A stretch of 41,420 nucleotides of DNA, from positions 1 to 41,420 of the forward strand of contig JALGUG010000026.1 in NCBI GenBank assembly GCA_029820995.1, in the 5' to 3' direction. The DNA comes from Candidatus Zipacnadia bacterium. GTDB taxonomy: Bacteria > Armatimonadota > Zipacnadia > JALGUG01. The translations under genes were made by a program, and so were the position numbers. The notes below the pieces were generated by a model. The model did not search any database. It was not told the origin of the DNA and was given only the letters and a program-made list of their open reading frames with translations. Of this stretch, positions 25,052 through 33,199 are shown in pieces (position 1 is the stretch's first letter; the number at the start of each line of letters is the position of its first letter).

Positions 25052-26974
25052 CTACCCGGCTGCCACTTCCTCCTCGTACATCATCGGCGCCAGCTTCAGC
25101 TCTTTCCGCTTCTTGTTCATGTGCTCGATCATCATCTGCGCCGCCTTGATCGGGTCCGGCTCCCAGTCAAAGCACCCGCCCACCACCTGCTCCATCTCCT
25201 TGGTCAGCCACTCGTTCACCTTGGGCGAGCCCAAAACCGGCTGGGGTGTGCCAAACACCGTGTAAATCCCCGAACCCACCACGTAGAACCCGATGGAAAT
25301 GGCCTTCTCCGACATCCACTCCGGCGCTGCCCCGGCTACCGGCAGGTCGCTGATGTCCTCGCCCAGACCGCCCTCCTTGAGCACCTCGCAGCACGCGATC
25401 AGTATGCGGCTGTTGTCTACACACGATCCCACGTGCAGCACCGGCGGCATCCCCACGGCCTCGCACACCTCCGCCAGCCCGCGCCCCGCCAGCTCGCGCC
25501 CCGTCTCCGGTTGCAGCAGCCCCTCCCGGGCCGCCGCCAGCGCCGAGCAGCCCGTCGCCAGAACCAGCACGTCGTGCTTGATCAGTTCCTTCATCATCTC
25601 CACATGGCAGTAGCCCTGCTTATGCCGTGGATTCTCGCAGCCCACCACGCCCGCTACGCCCCGGATCCGCCCCTGAATGATCGCGTCATTCAGCGGCCGG
25701 TACGAGGGCCGGAACTTCCCGCCCAGGAGCGTGTGTACGTAGTCCGCGGTGAAGCCGGCAATCAGGTCAATGCTCTCTTGCGGAATTTGAACCCGGCTGG
25801 GCTCGCGTTTGCTGTAGGCCTCAATGCCCGCCCTGATGATCTTCCTCGCCACCTCCAGAGCGTGTTCCTCCTCAAACTGAATGTGCTCAACACCCGGGAA
25901 CTTGGCCTTGTACGATGTGGTCAGCAGCCTCGTATGGAAGCAGTCTGACAGCCGAGCCAGCCCCGGCATCCAGCACTGCACGTCAACCACCATCGCGTCC
26001 GCCGCCGCCGTCATCACCGCCAGCTCCTGATGCAGGAAACTACCCGCCGAGGGAATGCCGTGTCGCATCAGAATCTCGGTGCCCGTGCAGCAGAGCCCCG
26101 CAAGTTGAATCCCCGCCGCACCGGCCTCTCGAGCCTGATCTATCAGTTCCTGCTCCCGCGCCGCCTCCACCAGCATGTCCGACAGCGCCGGCTCGTGACC
26201 ATGCACCAGGATGTTCACGTGGTCCGCCTTCATCACCCCGAGGTTTGTCCGAGCTTGCAGCGGCTCCGGCGAGCCGAACAGTACGTCCTGCAAATCGGTC
26301 GCGACCATGGACCCGCCCCAGCCGTCGCCCAGAGCCGCACGCAGTCCCTGCAACAACAGGTTCTTGTAGTCCCCGTCCACGCCTATGTGCGTCTGGTGCA
26401 TGATCTGTACGATCTCGCGGTCAATCCCCCGCGGCATGATTCCCGCCTTACGCCAGGTCTCCTTACGTGCCTCCGGTGCCCGCTGGGCAAACTTCAGCTC
26501 CCCCTCCTGCTGCCCGAATTCGGCCAAGCAGATCTCAGCCACCTCTTCCGCGATCTGCTCCACCCCCTTGCCGTCCGTCTCCACACCCAACTCCTCCGCC
26601 AACGCCTGCAGCTTCGCTTCGTCTGCGATCTTGTATCCGGACTCCGGGTGCCGCACCGCAGCCAGCAATGTCGTGGCCACGTCCCGCCCGTGATCCGAGT
26701 GTGCTGCCGCACCCCCGGCGATCATCCGAATCAGGTTGCGCGCCACAATCGTGTCCGCGGTGGCTCCGCACACGCCCTCTTGCGGTCCTCTCCCGAACGG
26801 GTCAATGCGGCACGGCCCCATATTGCAGTTCCGGCAGCAAATGCCTAGCTCGCCAAAACCGCACTGCGGTTGCATCGCGTCGAACCGATCCCAGGACACG
26901 CAAAGCTCTTCCCTCGCTGCCCGTTCCAGCATCTGCTGCGCTGCCGGATCAATGCTGCGCTGCTTAGGATCCAT
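25052..26974 (-). CDS. cooS: Ni-Fe carbon monoxide dehydrogenase catalytic subunit
   Basis: The 640-residue product is a CooS/AcsA-type CODH that interconverts CO and CO2. The D- and B-cluster cysteines are C38 and C46, then C47, C50, C55 and C69. All C-cluster ligands are in the expected spacing: H260, C295 (in GLCC), C334, C446, C476 and C518. The length is nearer monofunctional CooS than Moorella AcsA (about 674). The ATG at 26974 follows GAGAGG; upstream codons to 27118 are not conserved. As the first gene of the minus-strand run it provides CO to AcsB and electrons to or from the CooF/Nuo-like subunits. Confidence 0.97.
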   Translation of the reverse strand: MDPKQRSIDPAAQQMLERAAREELCVSWDRFDAMQPQCGFGELGICCRNCNMGPCRIDPFGRGPQEGVCGATADTIVARNLIRMIAGGAAAHSDHGRDVATTLLAAVRHPESGYKIADEAKLQALAEELGVETDGKGVEQIAEEVAEICLAEFGQQEGELKFAQRAPEARKETWRKAGIMPRGIDREIVQIMHQTHIGVDGDYKNLLLQGLRAALGDGWGGSMVATDLQDVLFGSPEPLQARTNLGVMKADHVNILVHGHEPALSDMLVEAAREQELIDQAREAGAAGIQLAGLCCTGTEILMRHGIPSAGSFLHQELAVMTAAADAMVVDVQCWMPGLARLSDCFHTRLLTTSYKAKFPGVEHIQFEEEHALEVARKIIRAGIEAYSKREPSRVQIPQESIDLIAGFTADYVHTLLGGKFRPSYRPLNDAIIQGRIRGVAGVVGCENPRHKQGYCHVEMMKELIKHDVLVLATGCSALAAAREGLLQPETGRELAGRGLAEVCEAVGMPPVLHVGSCVDNSRILIACCEVLKEGGLGEDISDLPVAGAAPEWMSEKAISIGFYVVGSGIYTVFGTPQPVLGSPKVNEWLTKEMEQVVGGCFDWEPDPIKAAQMMIEHMNKKRKELKLAPMMYEEEVAAG

Positions 26975-27670
26975 GTTTCTCAAACCTCTCTTTGCGGCAC
27001 CTGGGCCCCGGCCCAGCCGCGTTGTGTCTCTCGGAACCCGGCCTGGCACTAAAATAGCCCTCCCGCCGGCTGTCACAACCGCACACACCCAGCAGGAGAG
27101 CTCCTCAGCGTCGAGCACAACACTAAGCTAGCTGGCATTGCCGCCCGAAAACCAGTATCCAAGCAATGGGCAATAACTAGTCTTGCCGGTTTAATCGCGG
27201 ACCCGTCAGCCTAGCCCGCCATCATCTACTCGCCCCATGCCTTCCGCCCACGCCACGGCAATGCTGTCCACCTCGTGCCCCCTCGACGCCAATCCAGCGT
27301 AACTTTACCTCTTTTTCCGTCGCACCCATTGTCAGCCCCATCACACCGCACAGGATCTCTCCCCCTGCCGCGCCACTCCGCCCGCTCCCGGTCCGCCAAT
27401 TACTCTCTCGGGTCACAACGGCCGCAACCATCCGAAGTCAACTTTCTTCTTTTCCCCTTGCTCTTCAGCAATTCCTTCTTCCCATTTGCAGTCCTTGAAT
27501 TTCGGAGAAGGTCAAAGTCGCGCCTGCGAGGAAACCCCAAATGTGTCCGGGCGAACTGAAGAGCGCCGGCGGGCCGGCTGAAGTCAGGCCGGCCTTGCGC
27601 GCGCGGGTGGGCGTCGAGGTCGCCGGCGCCAGTACTGTTTGCGGGCGCTTGTCCGTTGGAGGACCTGAGG
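26975..27670. other. Divergent intergenic region between cooS and lpdA
   Basis: This 696-bp stretch separates the two arms of the pathway. I see a candidate cooS promoter, a pyrimidine-rich stretch on the plus strand around 27420-27490, and a 7-bp GC hairpin at 27572-27594 (GGCCGGC/GCCGGCC) in the presumed lpdA leader. No tRNA, no convincing riboswitch (I looked for cobalamin- and glycine-type cores) and no well-supported gene are visible. Confidence 0.6.
27051..27078 (-). promoter_or_regulatory. Candidate promoter for the cooS-acs run
   Basis: On the minus strand TTGTGA (27078-27073) is separated by 16 nt from TATTTT (27056-27051), each matching the sigma70 consensus at four of six positions. 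It is about 77 nt upstream of the cooS start. The match is moderate. Confidence 0.35.
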
Positions 27671-29065
27671 ATGGCAGAACACACCAAGTTCCAGATTGGC
27701 ATTCTGGGCGCCGGACCCGGCGGGTACGTGGCCGCCATCCGTGCCGCCCAGCTCGGTGCCAGCGTCGCTCTGGTCGAGCAGGACGCCCTGGGCGGAACCT
27801 GCCTGAACCGGGGCTGCATACCAAGCAAGGCGCTGATCTCGACTGCCGAACTGCTGGACGAAATCCGCCACGCAAACCAATACGGCATCGAGGTCGGCCG
27901 GCCCACGCTCAACCTCGGCCAGGCCATGGCCCGCAAGGACAAGATCGTCAATCAACTCGTCAAGGGCGTCGGCTTCCTGATGAAGAAGGGCCACGTCGCC
28001 GTCTTCTCCGGCCGCGGGCGGCTGCTGGCGCCCCACCGGCTCGGCGTCGCCTTGCAAGACGGTCAGCGGGAACTGGAATGCGAGACCATCATCCTCGCCA
28101 CCGGCTCCGAGCCTCTGGTCATCCCCATCCCGGGCCATGACCTCCCCGGCGTCATTACCAGCGACCAGGCCGTGCACCTGACCGAGCTGCCGGCAAGCAT
28201 GGCTGTCATCGGCGGCGGCCCCATCGGCGTCGAACTGGCCTACGTCTACTCACGCTTCGGCAGCCGGGTCACGCTGATCGAGATGCTCGATCACCTGGTG
28301 CCCGCCGAGGACGATGACATCTCCGATACGCTCGAACGCAGCCTCAAGAAAGGCGGCATCAAGGTCCGAACGGGGGCCAAGGTCCAGGCAATTGAGCAGG
28401 CCCAGACGGGCCTCGTCGTCAAGTACGCCGCCCCTGACGGGCAAGGCCAAGTGGAAGCCGAGCGCGTCCTCATGGCCGTCGGCCGCCGCGCCTGCACCAA
28501 GAATCTGGGACTGGAAGAGGTGGGCGTTGAGCTCGACCGCTCGAATGTCAAGGTTGACGATCATCGTCGCACGAGTATCGAGAGCATCTTCGCCATTGGC
28601 GACTGCACCCGCGGCGCCGGCCTGGCGCACACGGCCAGCCACGAGGGCATGGCCGCTGTCGAGACGGCTCTCGGACACGAGGGGCATGTGAACTATGACG
28701 CCATCCCGGCCTGCACCTTCACTGTCCCCGAGATCGGCTCCGTGGGTCTGACGGAGCGTGCCTGTCAGGAGCGCGGCGTCAAGTACACCGTCGGGCGCTT
28801 TGACTTCCGCGCATCGGGCAAGGCCCTGGCCATGAATGCGCGTGAAGGTTTCGCCAAGGTGATCGCTGAACAGAGCACGGGCAAGGTCCTGGGCGCGCAC
28901 ATCATCGGTCCGGGCGCCACGGACCTCGTCGCCGAGATGGCTCTCGCGATCCAGCTTGGCGCGACTGCTGAACAGATTGCCGAGACAGTGCATGCCCATC
29001 CGACGCTTCCGGAGGTGCTGCACGAGGCGGCTCTGGACTCAATCCACCGCGCGCTGCACAAGTGA
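27671..29065 (+). CDS. lpdA: Dihydrolipoyl dehydrogenase family flavoprotein
   Basis: The 464-residue product has the FAD motif GILGAGPGGYVAAIRAAQLG, the redox-active disulfide GGTCLNRGCIPSKAL, an NAD-binding motif AVIGGGPIGVELAYVYSRFG, and the C-terminal HAHPTLPEVLHEAA catalytic His-Glu pair. Ordinarily it reoxidises lipoyl groups with NAD+. No lipoyl protein (GcvH, E2) is encoded here. It lies directly before metF and metV, as lpdA does near metV-metF in some clostridial acetogen clusters, so it may supply electrons to the methylene-THF reductase. ATG 27671 is chosen because GGAGG lies about 8 nt upstream. Confidence 0.94.
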   Translation: MAEHTKFQIGILGAGPGGYVAAIRAAQLGASVALVEQDALGGTCLNRGCIPSKALISTAELLDEIRHANQYGIEVGRPTLNLGQAMARKDKIVNQLVKGVGFLMKKGHVAVFSGRGRLLAPHRLGVALQDGQRELECETIILATGSEPLVIPIPGHDLPGVITSDQAVHLTELPASMAVIGGGPIGVELAYVYSRFGSRVTLIEMLDHLVPAEDDDISDTLERSLKKGGIKVRTGAKVQAIEQAQTGLVVKYAAPDGQGQVEAERVLMAVGRRACTKNLGLEEVGVELDRSNVKVDDHRRTSIESIFAIGDCTRGAGLAHTASHEGMAAVETALGHEGHVNYDAIPACTFTVPEIGSVGLTERACQERGVKYTVGRFDFRASGKALAMNAREGFAKVIAEQSTGKVLGAHIIGPGATDLVAEMALAIQLGATAEQIAETVHAHPTLPEVLHEAALDSIHRALHK

Positions 29066-29136
29066 CCTTGTCGCCGCGGCACAGTGCATCGCGCACCGCA
29101 ATACGACCGAACCAATTGGCAAGGAGGAACACGCGC

Positions 29137-30045
29137 GTGGGTATGCAGGAAGCCATCGCAAGTGGCGAATTCATTATTACCGGCGAGGTGGCGCCGCCCA
29201 AAGGCTGCCATCTCGAGCACATGGTCGAGGAGGCCGAGTACTACCGGGGCCGCGTCTCCGCCATCAACGTTACCGACCTGCAATCGGCGGTCATGCGCGC
29301 CGGCTCCCTGGTCGCCTGCGTCAAGCTCAAGGAAGCCGGCCTCCCGCCGGTCCTGCAGGTGGTCTGCCGCGACCGAAACCGCCTCTCCCTACAATCGGAA
29401 CTGCTCAGCGCCGCCGCTCTAGGGATTACGGACGTACTCTGTCTGACCGGCGACTACACCACACTGGGCGACCATCCCCAGGCCAAACCTGTCTTTGACC
29501 TCGATTCCGTCTCCCTCATCGCCGCGGCCAAGCGTCTGATGGAAGGCAAAGACCTGGCCTACTATCCCGACCGTCGCAATCCCGGTCAGTTCATTGACGG
29601 CGAGCAACTCGAGGGCGAGCCGCCCGACTTCTGCCTCGGTTGCGTCGTCAACCCCGGAGCCGTTCCCATGGAGCCGCAGATCTACAAGCTCAAAGCCAAA
29701 ATAGACGCCGGCGCTCAGTTCTGCCAGACACAGGCTGTGTACGACGCGAGGCTGTTTGAGGAGTTCATGAATAAGCTCGGCGAAGTCCCAATCCCCATCC
29801 TCGCCGGTATCGTGGTGCTCAAGAGCCCCATGATGGCCAAATACATGAACGCCAATGTTGCCGGCGTATCGGTGCCGGACTGGATGATCGAGGCTCTTGC
29901 GAACAAAGAAACGCGTGTCGAGAAGAGCATCGAAATGAGCGCACAGCTCATCCGCGAACTAAAGCCCCTGTGCCAAGGCATACACCTCATGCCGCTCGGA
30001 TGGGATAAGCACGTACCGGCTATTCTGGAAAGGAGCGGTCTGTGA
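29137..30045 (+). CDS. metF: Methylene-tetrahydrofolate reductase
   Basis: The 302-residue product is a MetF-type flavin TIM barrel: IITGEVAPPKGC at the start, INVTDLQSAVMR, DVLCLTGDYTTLGDHP and the C-terminal QLIRELKPLCQGIHLMPLGW. It reduces 5,10-methylene-THF to 5-methyl-THF, the last step before AcsE. GTG 29137 is preferred since AAGGAGG lies 9 nt upstream, while the ATG at 29143 is 15 nt away. It is followed by metV, its usual partner in acetogens. Confidence 0.94.
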   Translation: MGMQEAIASGEFIITGEVAPPKGCHLEHMVEEAEYYRGRVSAINVTDLQSAVMRAGSLVACVKLKEAGLPPVLQVVCRDRNRLSLQSELLSAAALGITDVLCLTGDYTTLGDHPQAKPVFDLDSVSLIAAAKRLMEGKDLAYYPDRRNPGQFIDGEQLEGEPPDFCLGCVVNPGAVPMEPQIYKLKAKIDAGAQFCQTQAVYDARLFEEFMNKLGEVPIPILAGIVVLKSPMMAKYMNANVAGVSVPDWMIEALANKETRVEKSIEMSAQLIRELKPLCQGIHLMPLGWDKHVPAILERSGL

Positions 30046-30121
30046 GGTCTTCGTTCGCCGGAACTATTGCGGGGGGTCTGAAGCAAGCTGACTGTCCACG
30101 TCTAACGGTAGGTGTAACCAG

Positions 30122-30802
30122 ATGATAGCAACCACCCAGAAGCCGTTCGAGGAAATCCTGAGTCTGCTCCAAGATGCGCAGAAGGTCTTCATCGTCGGGT
30201 GCGGCGACTGTGCGACACAGTGCGAGACGGGCGGCGAGGTCGAGGTCGCCGCGATGAAGCAGAAGCTCGAGGAAGCCGGCAAGACGGTCACTGGCACCGT
30301 CGTGCCCGACGTCACCTGCAACATGCTCGACACCGCGCGTCTACTGCGCAAGCAGAAGGGCGAGGTCCAGGACGCCGACGCCCTCCTCGTGCTCGCCTGC
30401 GGCACGGGCGTACAGGCTGTAGCTCAGACCCAGGAGAGCAAGCCGACCTTCCCGGGACTGAACAGCGTGTTCTCGGCCATCACAGAGCGCAAGGGGCAGC
30501 TCAGTGAGGCCTGCGTAATGTGCTCCGATTGCGTGCTTGGGGATTACGTCGCGATCTGCCCCATCGCACGTTGCCCCAAAGGCCAACTGCACGGACCCTG
30601 CGGCGGATACGATAACGGCAAGTGCGAAGTTGACCGAGATAAAGATTGCGTTTGGACGCTCATCCTCGAGCGGGCCGAAAAGACGGGCCAGCTAGACAAA
30701 GTGCTGGCCAAGATCAGCTCGACTGAGGCCAAGAACTACGAAGTCAACAAGCACCCCCAAAGCTTGGCCTTCGAGCCGCGCCGCGCCGGAAAACTGCGGT
30801 AG
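30122..30802 (+). CDS. metV: MetV, methylene-THF reductase zinc/iron-sulfur subunit
   Basis: The 226-residue product has an N-terminal CGDCATQCETGG motif and a C-terminal cysteine-rich domain (CVMCSDCVLGDYVAICP, CPKGQLHGPCGG, then GKCEV and DCVW) characteristic of MetV. In acetogens MetV pairs with MetF and channels electrons into it. Here the usual electron-input partner (RnfC2 or HdrABC-MvhD) is not adjacent, leaving lpdA as the only candidate nearby. The ATG at 30122 has a modest TAGGTG site. Confidence 0.94.
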   Translation: MIATTQKPFEEILSLLQDAQKVFIVGCGDCATQCETGGEVEVAAMKQKLEEAGKTVTGTVVPDVTCNMLDTARLLRKQKGEVQDADALLVLACGTGVQAVAQTQESKPTFPGLNSVFSAITERKGQLSEACVMCSDCVLGDYVAICPIARCPKGQLHGPCGGYDNGKCEVDRDKDCVWTLILERAEKTGQLDKVLAKISSTEAKNYEVNKHPQSLAFEPRRAGKLR

Positions 30803-30847
30803 CCTGCCCCTCGCCGCTGTGCGGGCACTGGCCGCCGTTCGCAGTCG

Positions 30848-30880
30848 GCCCCGGCCTCCTTTGCCGGGGCTCGCTTTTCC
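30848..30880 (+). terminator. Rho-independent terminator after metV
   Basis: GCCCCGGC (30848-30855) pairs with GCCGGGGC (30863-30870) around a 7-nt loop, followed by TCGCTTTTCC. It lies 46 nt after metV and just before the convergent end of the fusion gene at 30887, so it insulates the two. Confidence 0.8.
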
Positions 30881-30886
30881 CTGTGC

Positions 30887-33178
30887 TCAGGCCCGGCCCT
30901 GAATGCCCGTCATAAACCCCACTGCATCCCGCTCCAGCTCCGCCGCATTCGCCTCATCGGTGTCCACGTGCATGTCCAACCGGAAGTCCGGGTGCACCCG
31001 CACCAGCACGTCGCCGAACACCAGCGGCCGCCGCCCTGCCGCAACCCGCACCTCAATCACATCCTTGTCCCGCACCCCGAACCGCAGCGCGTCCTCGGGG
31101 CTCATATGCACGTGACGCGCCGCGCAGATCACGCCCTGGCCCAGCTCCACCCGGCCTGCCGTTCCCTCCAAAACCAGACCGGGTGAGCCCTCCAGGTTGC
31201 CTGAATGACGGGTGGGAGCGTTAATCCCCAGCTTGAACTCCTCCGTCCGCGAAACCTCAACTTGCGTCTGTTCCCGCGCCGGCCCCAGCACCCGCACCCG
31301 CTCCACACGCCCCCGCGGTCCCACCAGCGTAACCGACTCCTCGCAGGCAAACTGCCCCGGCTGGCTGAGCTGGGCCTTGAAGGTCAGCTCGTGCCCCGGC
31401 CCAAACAGCGTCTCCACATGCTCCTGGGACAAGTGAACGTGGTGGGCCGAAGTCGAGATTGGAATCGGATGCCGTTTCCCCCTTATCGCCGCCGCCATGC
31501 TCTCCCATCCCAAGACTCGCATCGCCTCGCTGGCCATCATCCGGTGCTCATCGGTCGCGACCACCAACACCTGCACCGGTGAGGTCGCCTCCGACACCTC
31601 GCTCGCGCCCACCACGCCGGGCGCCACCTCTTGATTGCTGTGAGCATCCAGTCTGATCCCCAGGCAGTCCAGGCCCTGGCAGATCTGCGCCCGCACTTGC
31701 GCGTCGCCGTGGCCGATCTCGCCGGTAAACACCATTGCATCCAGACCGGCCAGCACCGCCATGTACGCGCCCACGTATCGCTTGATTTGATAGCAGAATG
31801 CCTCCCGCGCCGTCACCGCCGCCTCGTCGCCCTTCTCCGCCGCCTCCCTCACCTCCGCGAAGCCCCCCTCCACGTCGGCTAGCGCTCTCACCCCGCCGCC
31901 GTCCCGCAACAAGGCCGCTGCCTCGTCCCATGCCAAACCCAGCCGCTCGACCAGGTGCAGCACCACGCCCGGGCCCACGCAACCCGACGAGTACAGGCTC
32001 ATCGGCCCCTCCAGCGGCGTCAGGCCGGCACTGGTGTCAATCGCGCGTCCCCTGTCAATCGCACACAGCGAGACCTCGGCCCCCAGGTGACACGTAACGA
32101 TCTTCAGCTCGTCCAGCGGCCGGCCCACATGCTCCGCCGCCAGCAGTGCCGCCTGATGATGAACGATCCCGTGGCAGCCATACCGCCTGAGGCCCTGCTC
32201 CACATACAGCTTGCGCGGCAGCCCGTACAAGAAGGCTCGCGGCGGCATCCGCTGATGAAACGCTGTGTCGAATACCGCCACGTGCGGAACCTCCGGCGCC
32301 AGCTTTCGCAGCGTCTCCAAGCCCAGCAAGTTCGTCGCGTTCTCCGGCGGCGCGACCGACGAAACACCACCAATCCTCTGCACCACCTCGTCATCTACCA
32401 GCACCGATTGGCTGAAGGCCTCGCCGCCGTGCGCAAACCGGTGCGCGATGGCCGTTAACTCTTGCGGGCTCTGCAGCGGCGCCGCCGGCCCCTCGGTCAG
32501 TCGCTCCAGCACCGCTCGCAGTGCTCCCGCGTGCTCCGTGGGAGCCTCGGTCACGGACTTAGTCCGCAGACCCGTCGCCGTATGGCTCGCCCGGGTCGTG
32601 CCCAGTTGGTCCACCAGGCCCGTGAGGTCGTTGAACTCGTGCTCCGCATCATAGTAGCTGTACTGGATGCGGGTCGGTCCACAGTCCACCACGAGAACCT
32701 TCGCGGACGGCAGTGCCGCTTCCGCCGGCTGTTCGGCCGGCGCAGGCCGCACCTGCTCGACCTCCTCTGGGCGCTGACGCAGCCGCAGCGTGATCGTCCG
32801 GGCGATGTGTTGCAGCGCCGTAGGCTCAACCGCCAGCAGCGATCGGAACACCTCGTGGGGAATCAGAAGAATGCGACACACGCTCGCGGCCACCACATCC
32901 GCCGACGTCGGCTCCCCGCTCACCAGCGACATCTCGCCGAAGTACGAACCCGTCGGCAGCTCGCCCACTGTCTCCCGCCGACCCTCCTCTGCCGTGCGGA
33001 CTGCCTCGGCCTCTCCCTCCAGAACGACCCCCAGGAACCGCCCCGGCTCCCCGAAGTGGATGATCGCCTCCCCCGGCCGAAACGTCCTCACCTCCGACTG
33101 CTCGCACAGCCGCGCCAGCTCGTCCGGCGACATCCCTTGAAAGAACTCGTGCTCGCTCAGGAACCCCACTAGCTCCAA
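30887..33178 (-). CDS. Fusion: cNMP-binding-like domain, degenerate acetate kinase, PduL phosphotransacylase
   Basis: The 763-residue product has three parts. Residues 1-135 are a Crp-like cyclic-nucleotide-binding fold (FGEMSLVSGE at 80-89), but the phosphate-binding Arg is replaced by Thr. After a Pro/Ala-rich linker, residues 158-555 align with acetate kinase: HRFAHGGE (R247), VFDTAFHQ (D304), YGCHG (H336) and TPLEG are kept, while N7, N211, R241 and E384 (Methanosarcina numbering) are replaced by D165, A367, S397 and H490. Residues about 570-750 are a full PduL with metal ligands H580, H582, E613/E614, H689, H691 and H737. PduL makes acetyl phosphate from acetyl-CoA; kinase activity is doubtful. 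Start is TTG 33178 with GGAGGAGG upstream, 21 nt after the LamG gene. Confidence 0.92.
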   Translation of the reverse strand: MELVGFLSEHEFFQGMSPDELARLCEQSEVRTFRPGEAIIHFGEPGRFLGVVLEGEAEAVRTAEEGRRETVGELPTGSYFGEMSLVSGEPTSADVVAASVCRILLIPHEVFRSLLAVEPTALQHIARTITLRLRQRPEEVEQVRPAPAEQPAEAALPSAKVLVVDCGPTRIQYSYYDAEHEFNDLTGLVDQLGTTRASHTATGLRTKSVTEAPTEHAGALRAVLERLTEGPAAPLQSPQELTAIAHRFAHGGEAFSQSVLVDDEVVQRIGGVSSVAPPENATNLLGLETLRKLAPEVPHVAVFDTAFHQRMPPRAFLYGLPRKLYVEQGLRRYGCHGIVHHQAALLAAEHVGRPLDELKIVTCHLGAEVSLCAIDRGRAIDTSAGLTPLEGPMSLYSSGCVGPGVVLHLVERLGLAWDEAAALLRDGGGVRALADVEGGFAEVREAAEKGDEAAVTAREAFCYQIKRYVGAYMAVLAGLDAMVFTGEIGHGDAQVRAQICQGLDCLGIRLDAHSNQEVAPGVVGASEVSEATSPVQVLVVATDEHRMMASEAMRVLGWESMAAAIRGKRHPIPISTSAHHVHLSQEHVETLFGPGHELTFKAQLSQPGQFACEESVTLVGPRGRVERVRVLGPAREQTQVEVSRTEEFKLGINAPTRHSGNLEGSPGLVLEGTAGRVELGQGVICAARHVHMSPEDALRFGVRDKDVIEVRVAAGRRPLVFGDVLVRVHPDFRLDMHVDTDEANAAELERDAVGFMTGIQGRA

Positions 33179-33199
33179 GCTCTCCAGCCTCCTCCGAAC

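Noticed and set aside
27222..27431. Short minus-strand frame (about 69 codons) with MGATEKEVKLRWIG, faintly like the start of OsmC-type proteins
   Set aside because: Similarity is limited to a dozen residues, the rest does not match in any frame without ad hoc frameshifts, so neither a gene nor a pseudogene can be supported.
26975..27670. Possible cobalamin or glycine riboswitch ahead of cooS or lpdA
   Set aside because: No recognisable conserved core was found on either strand; only a weak promoter and a 7-bp hairpin are visible.
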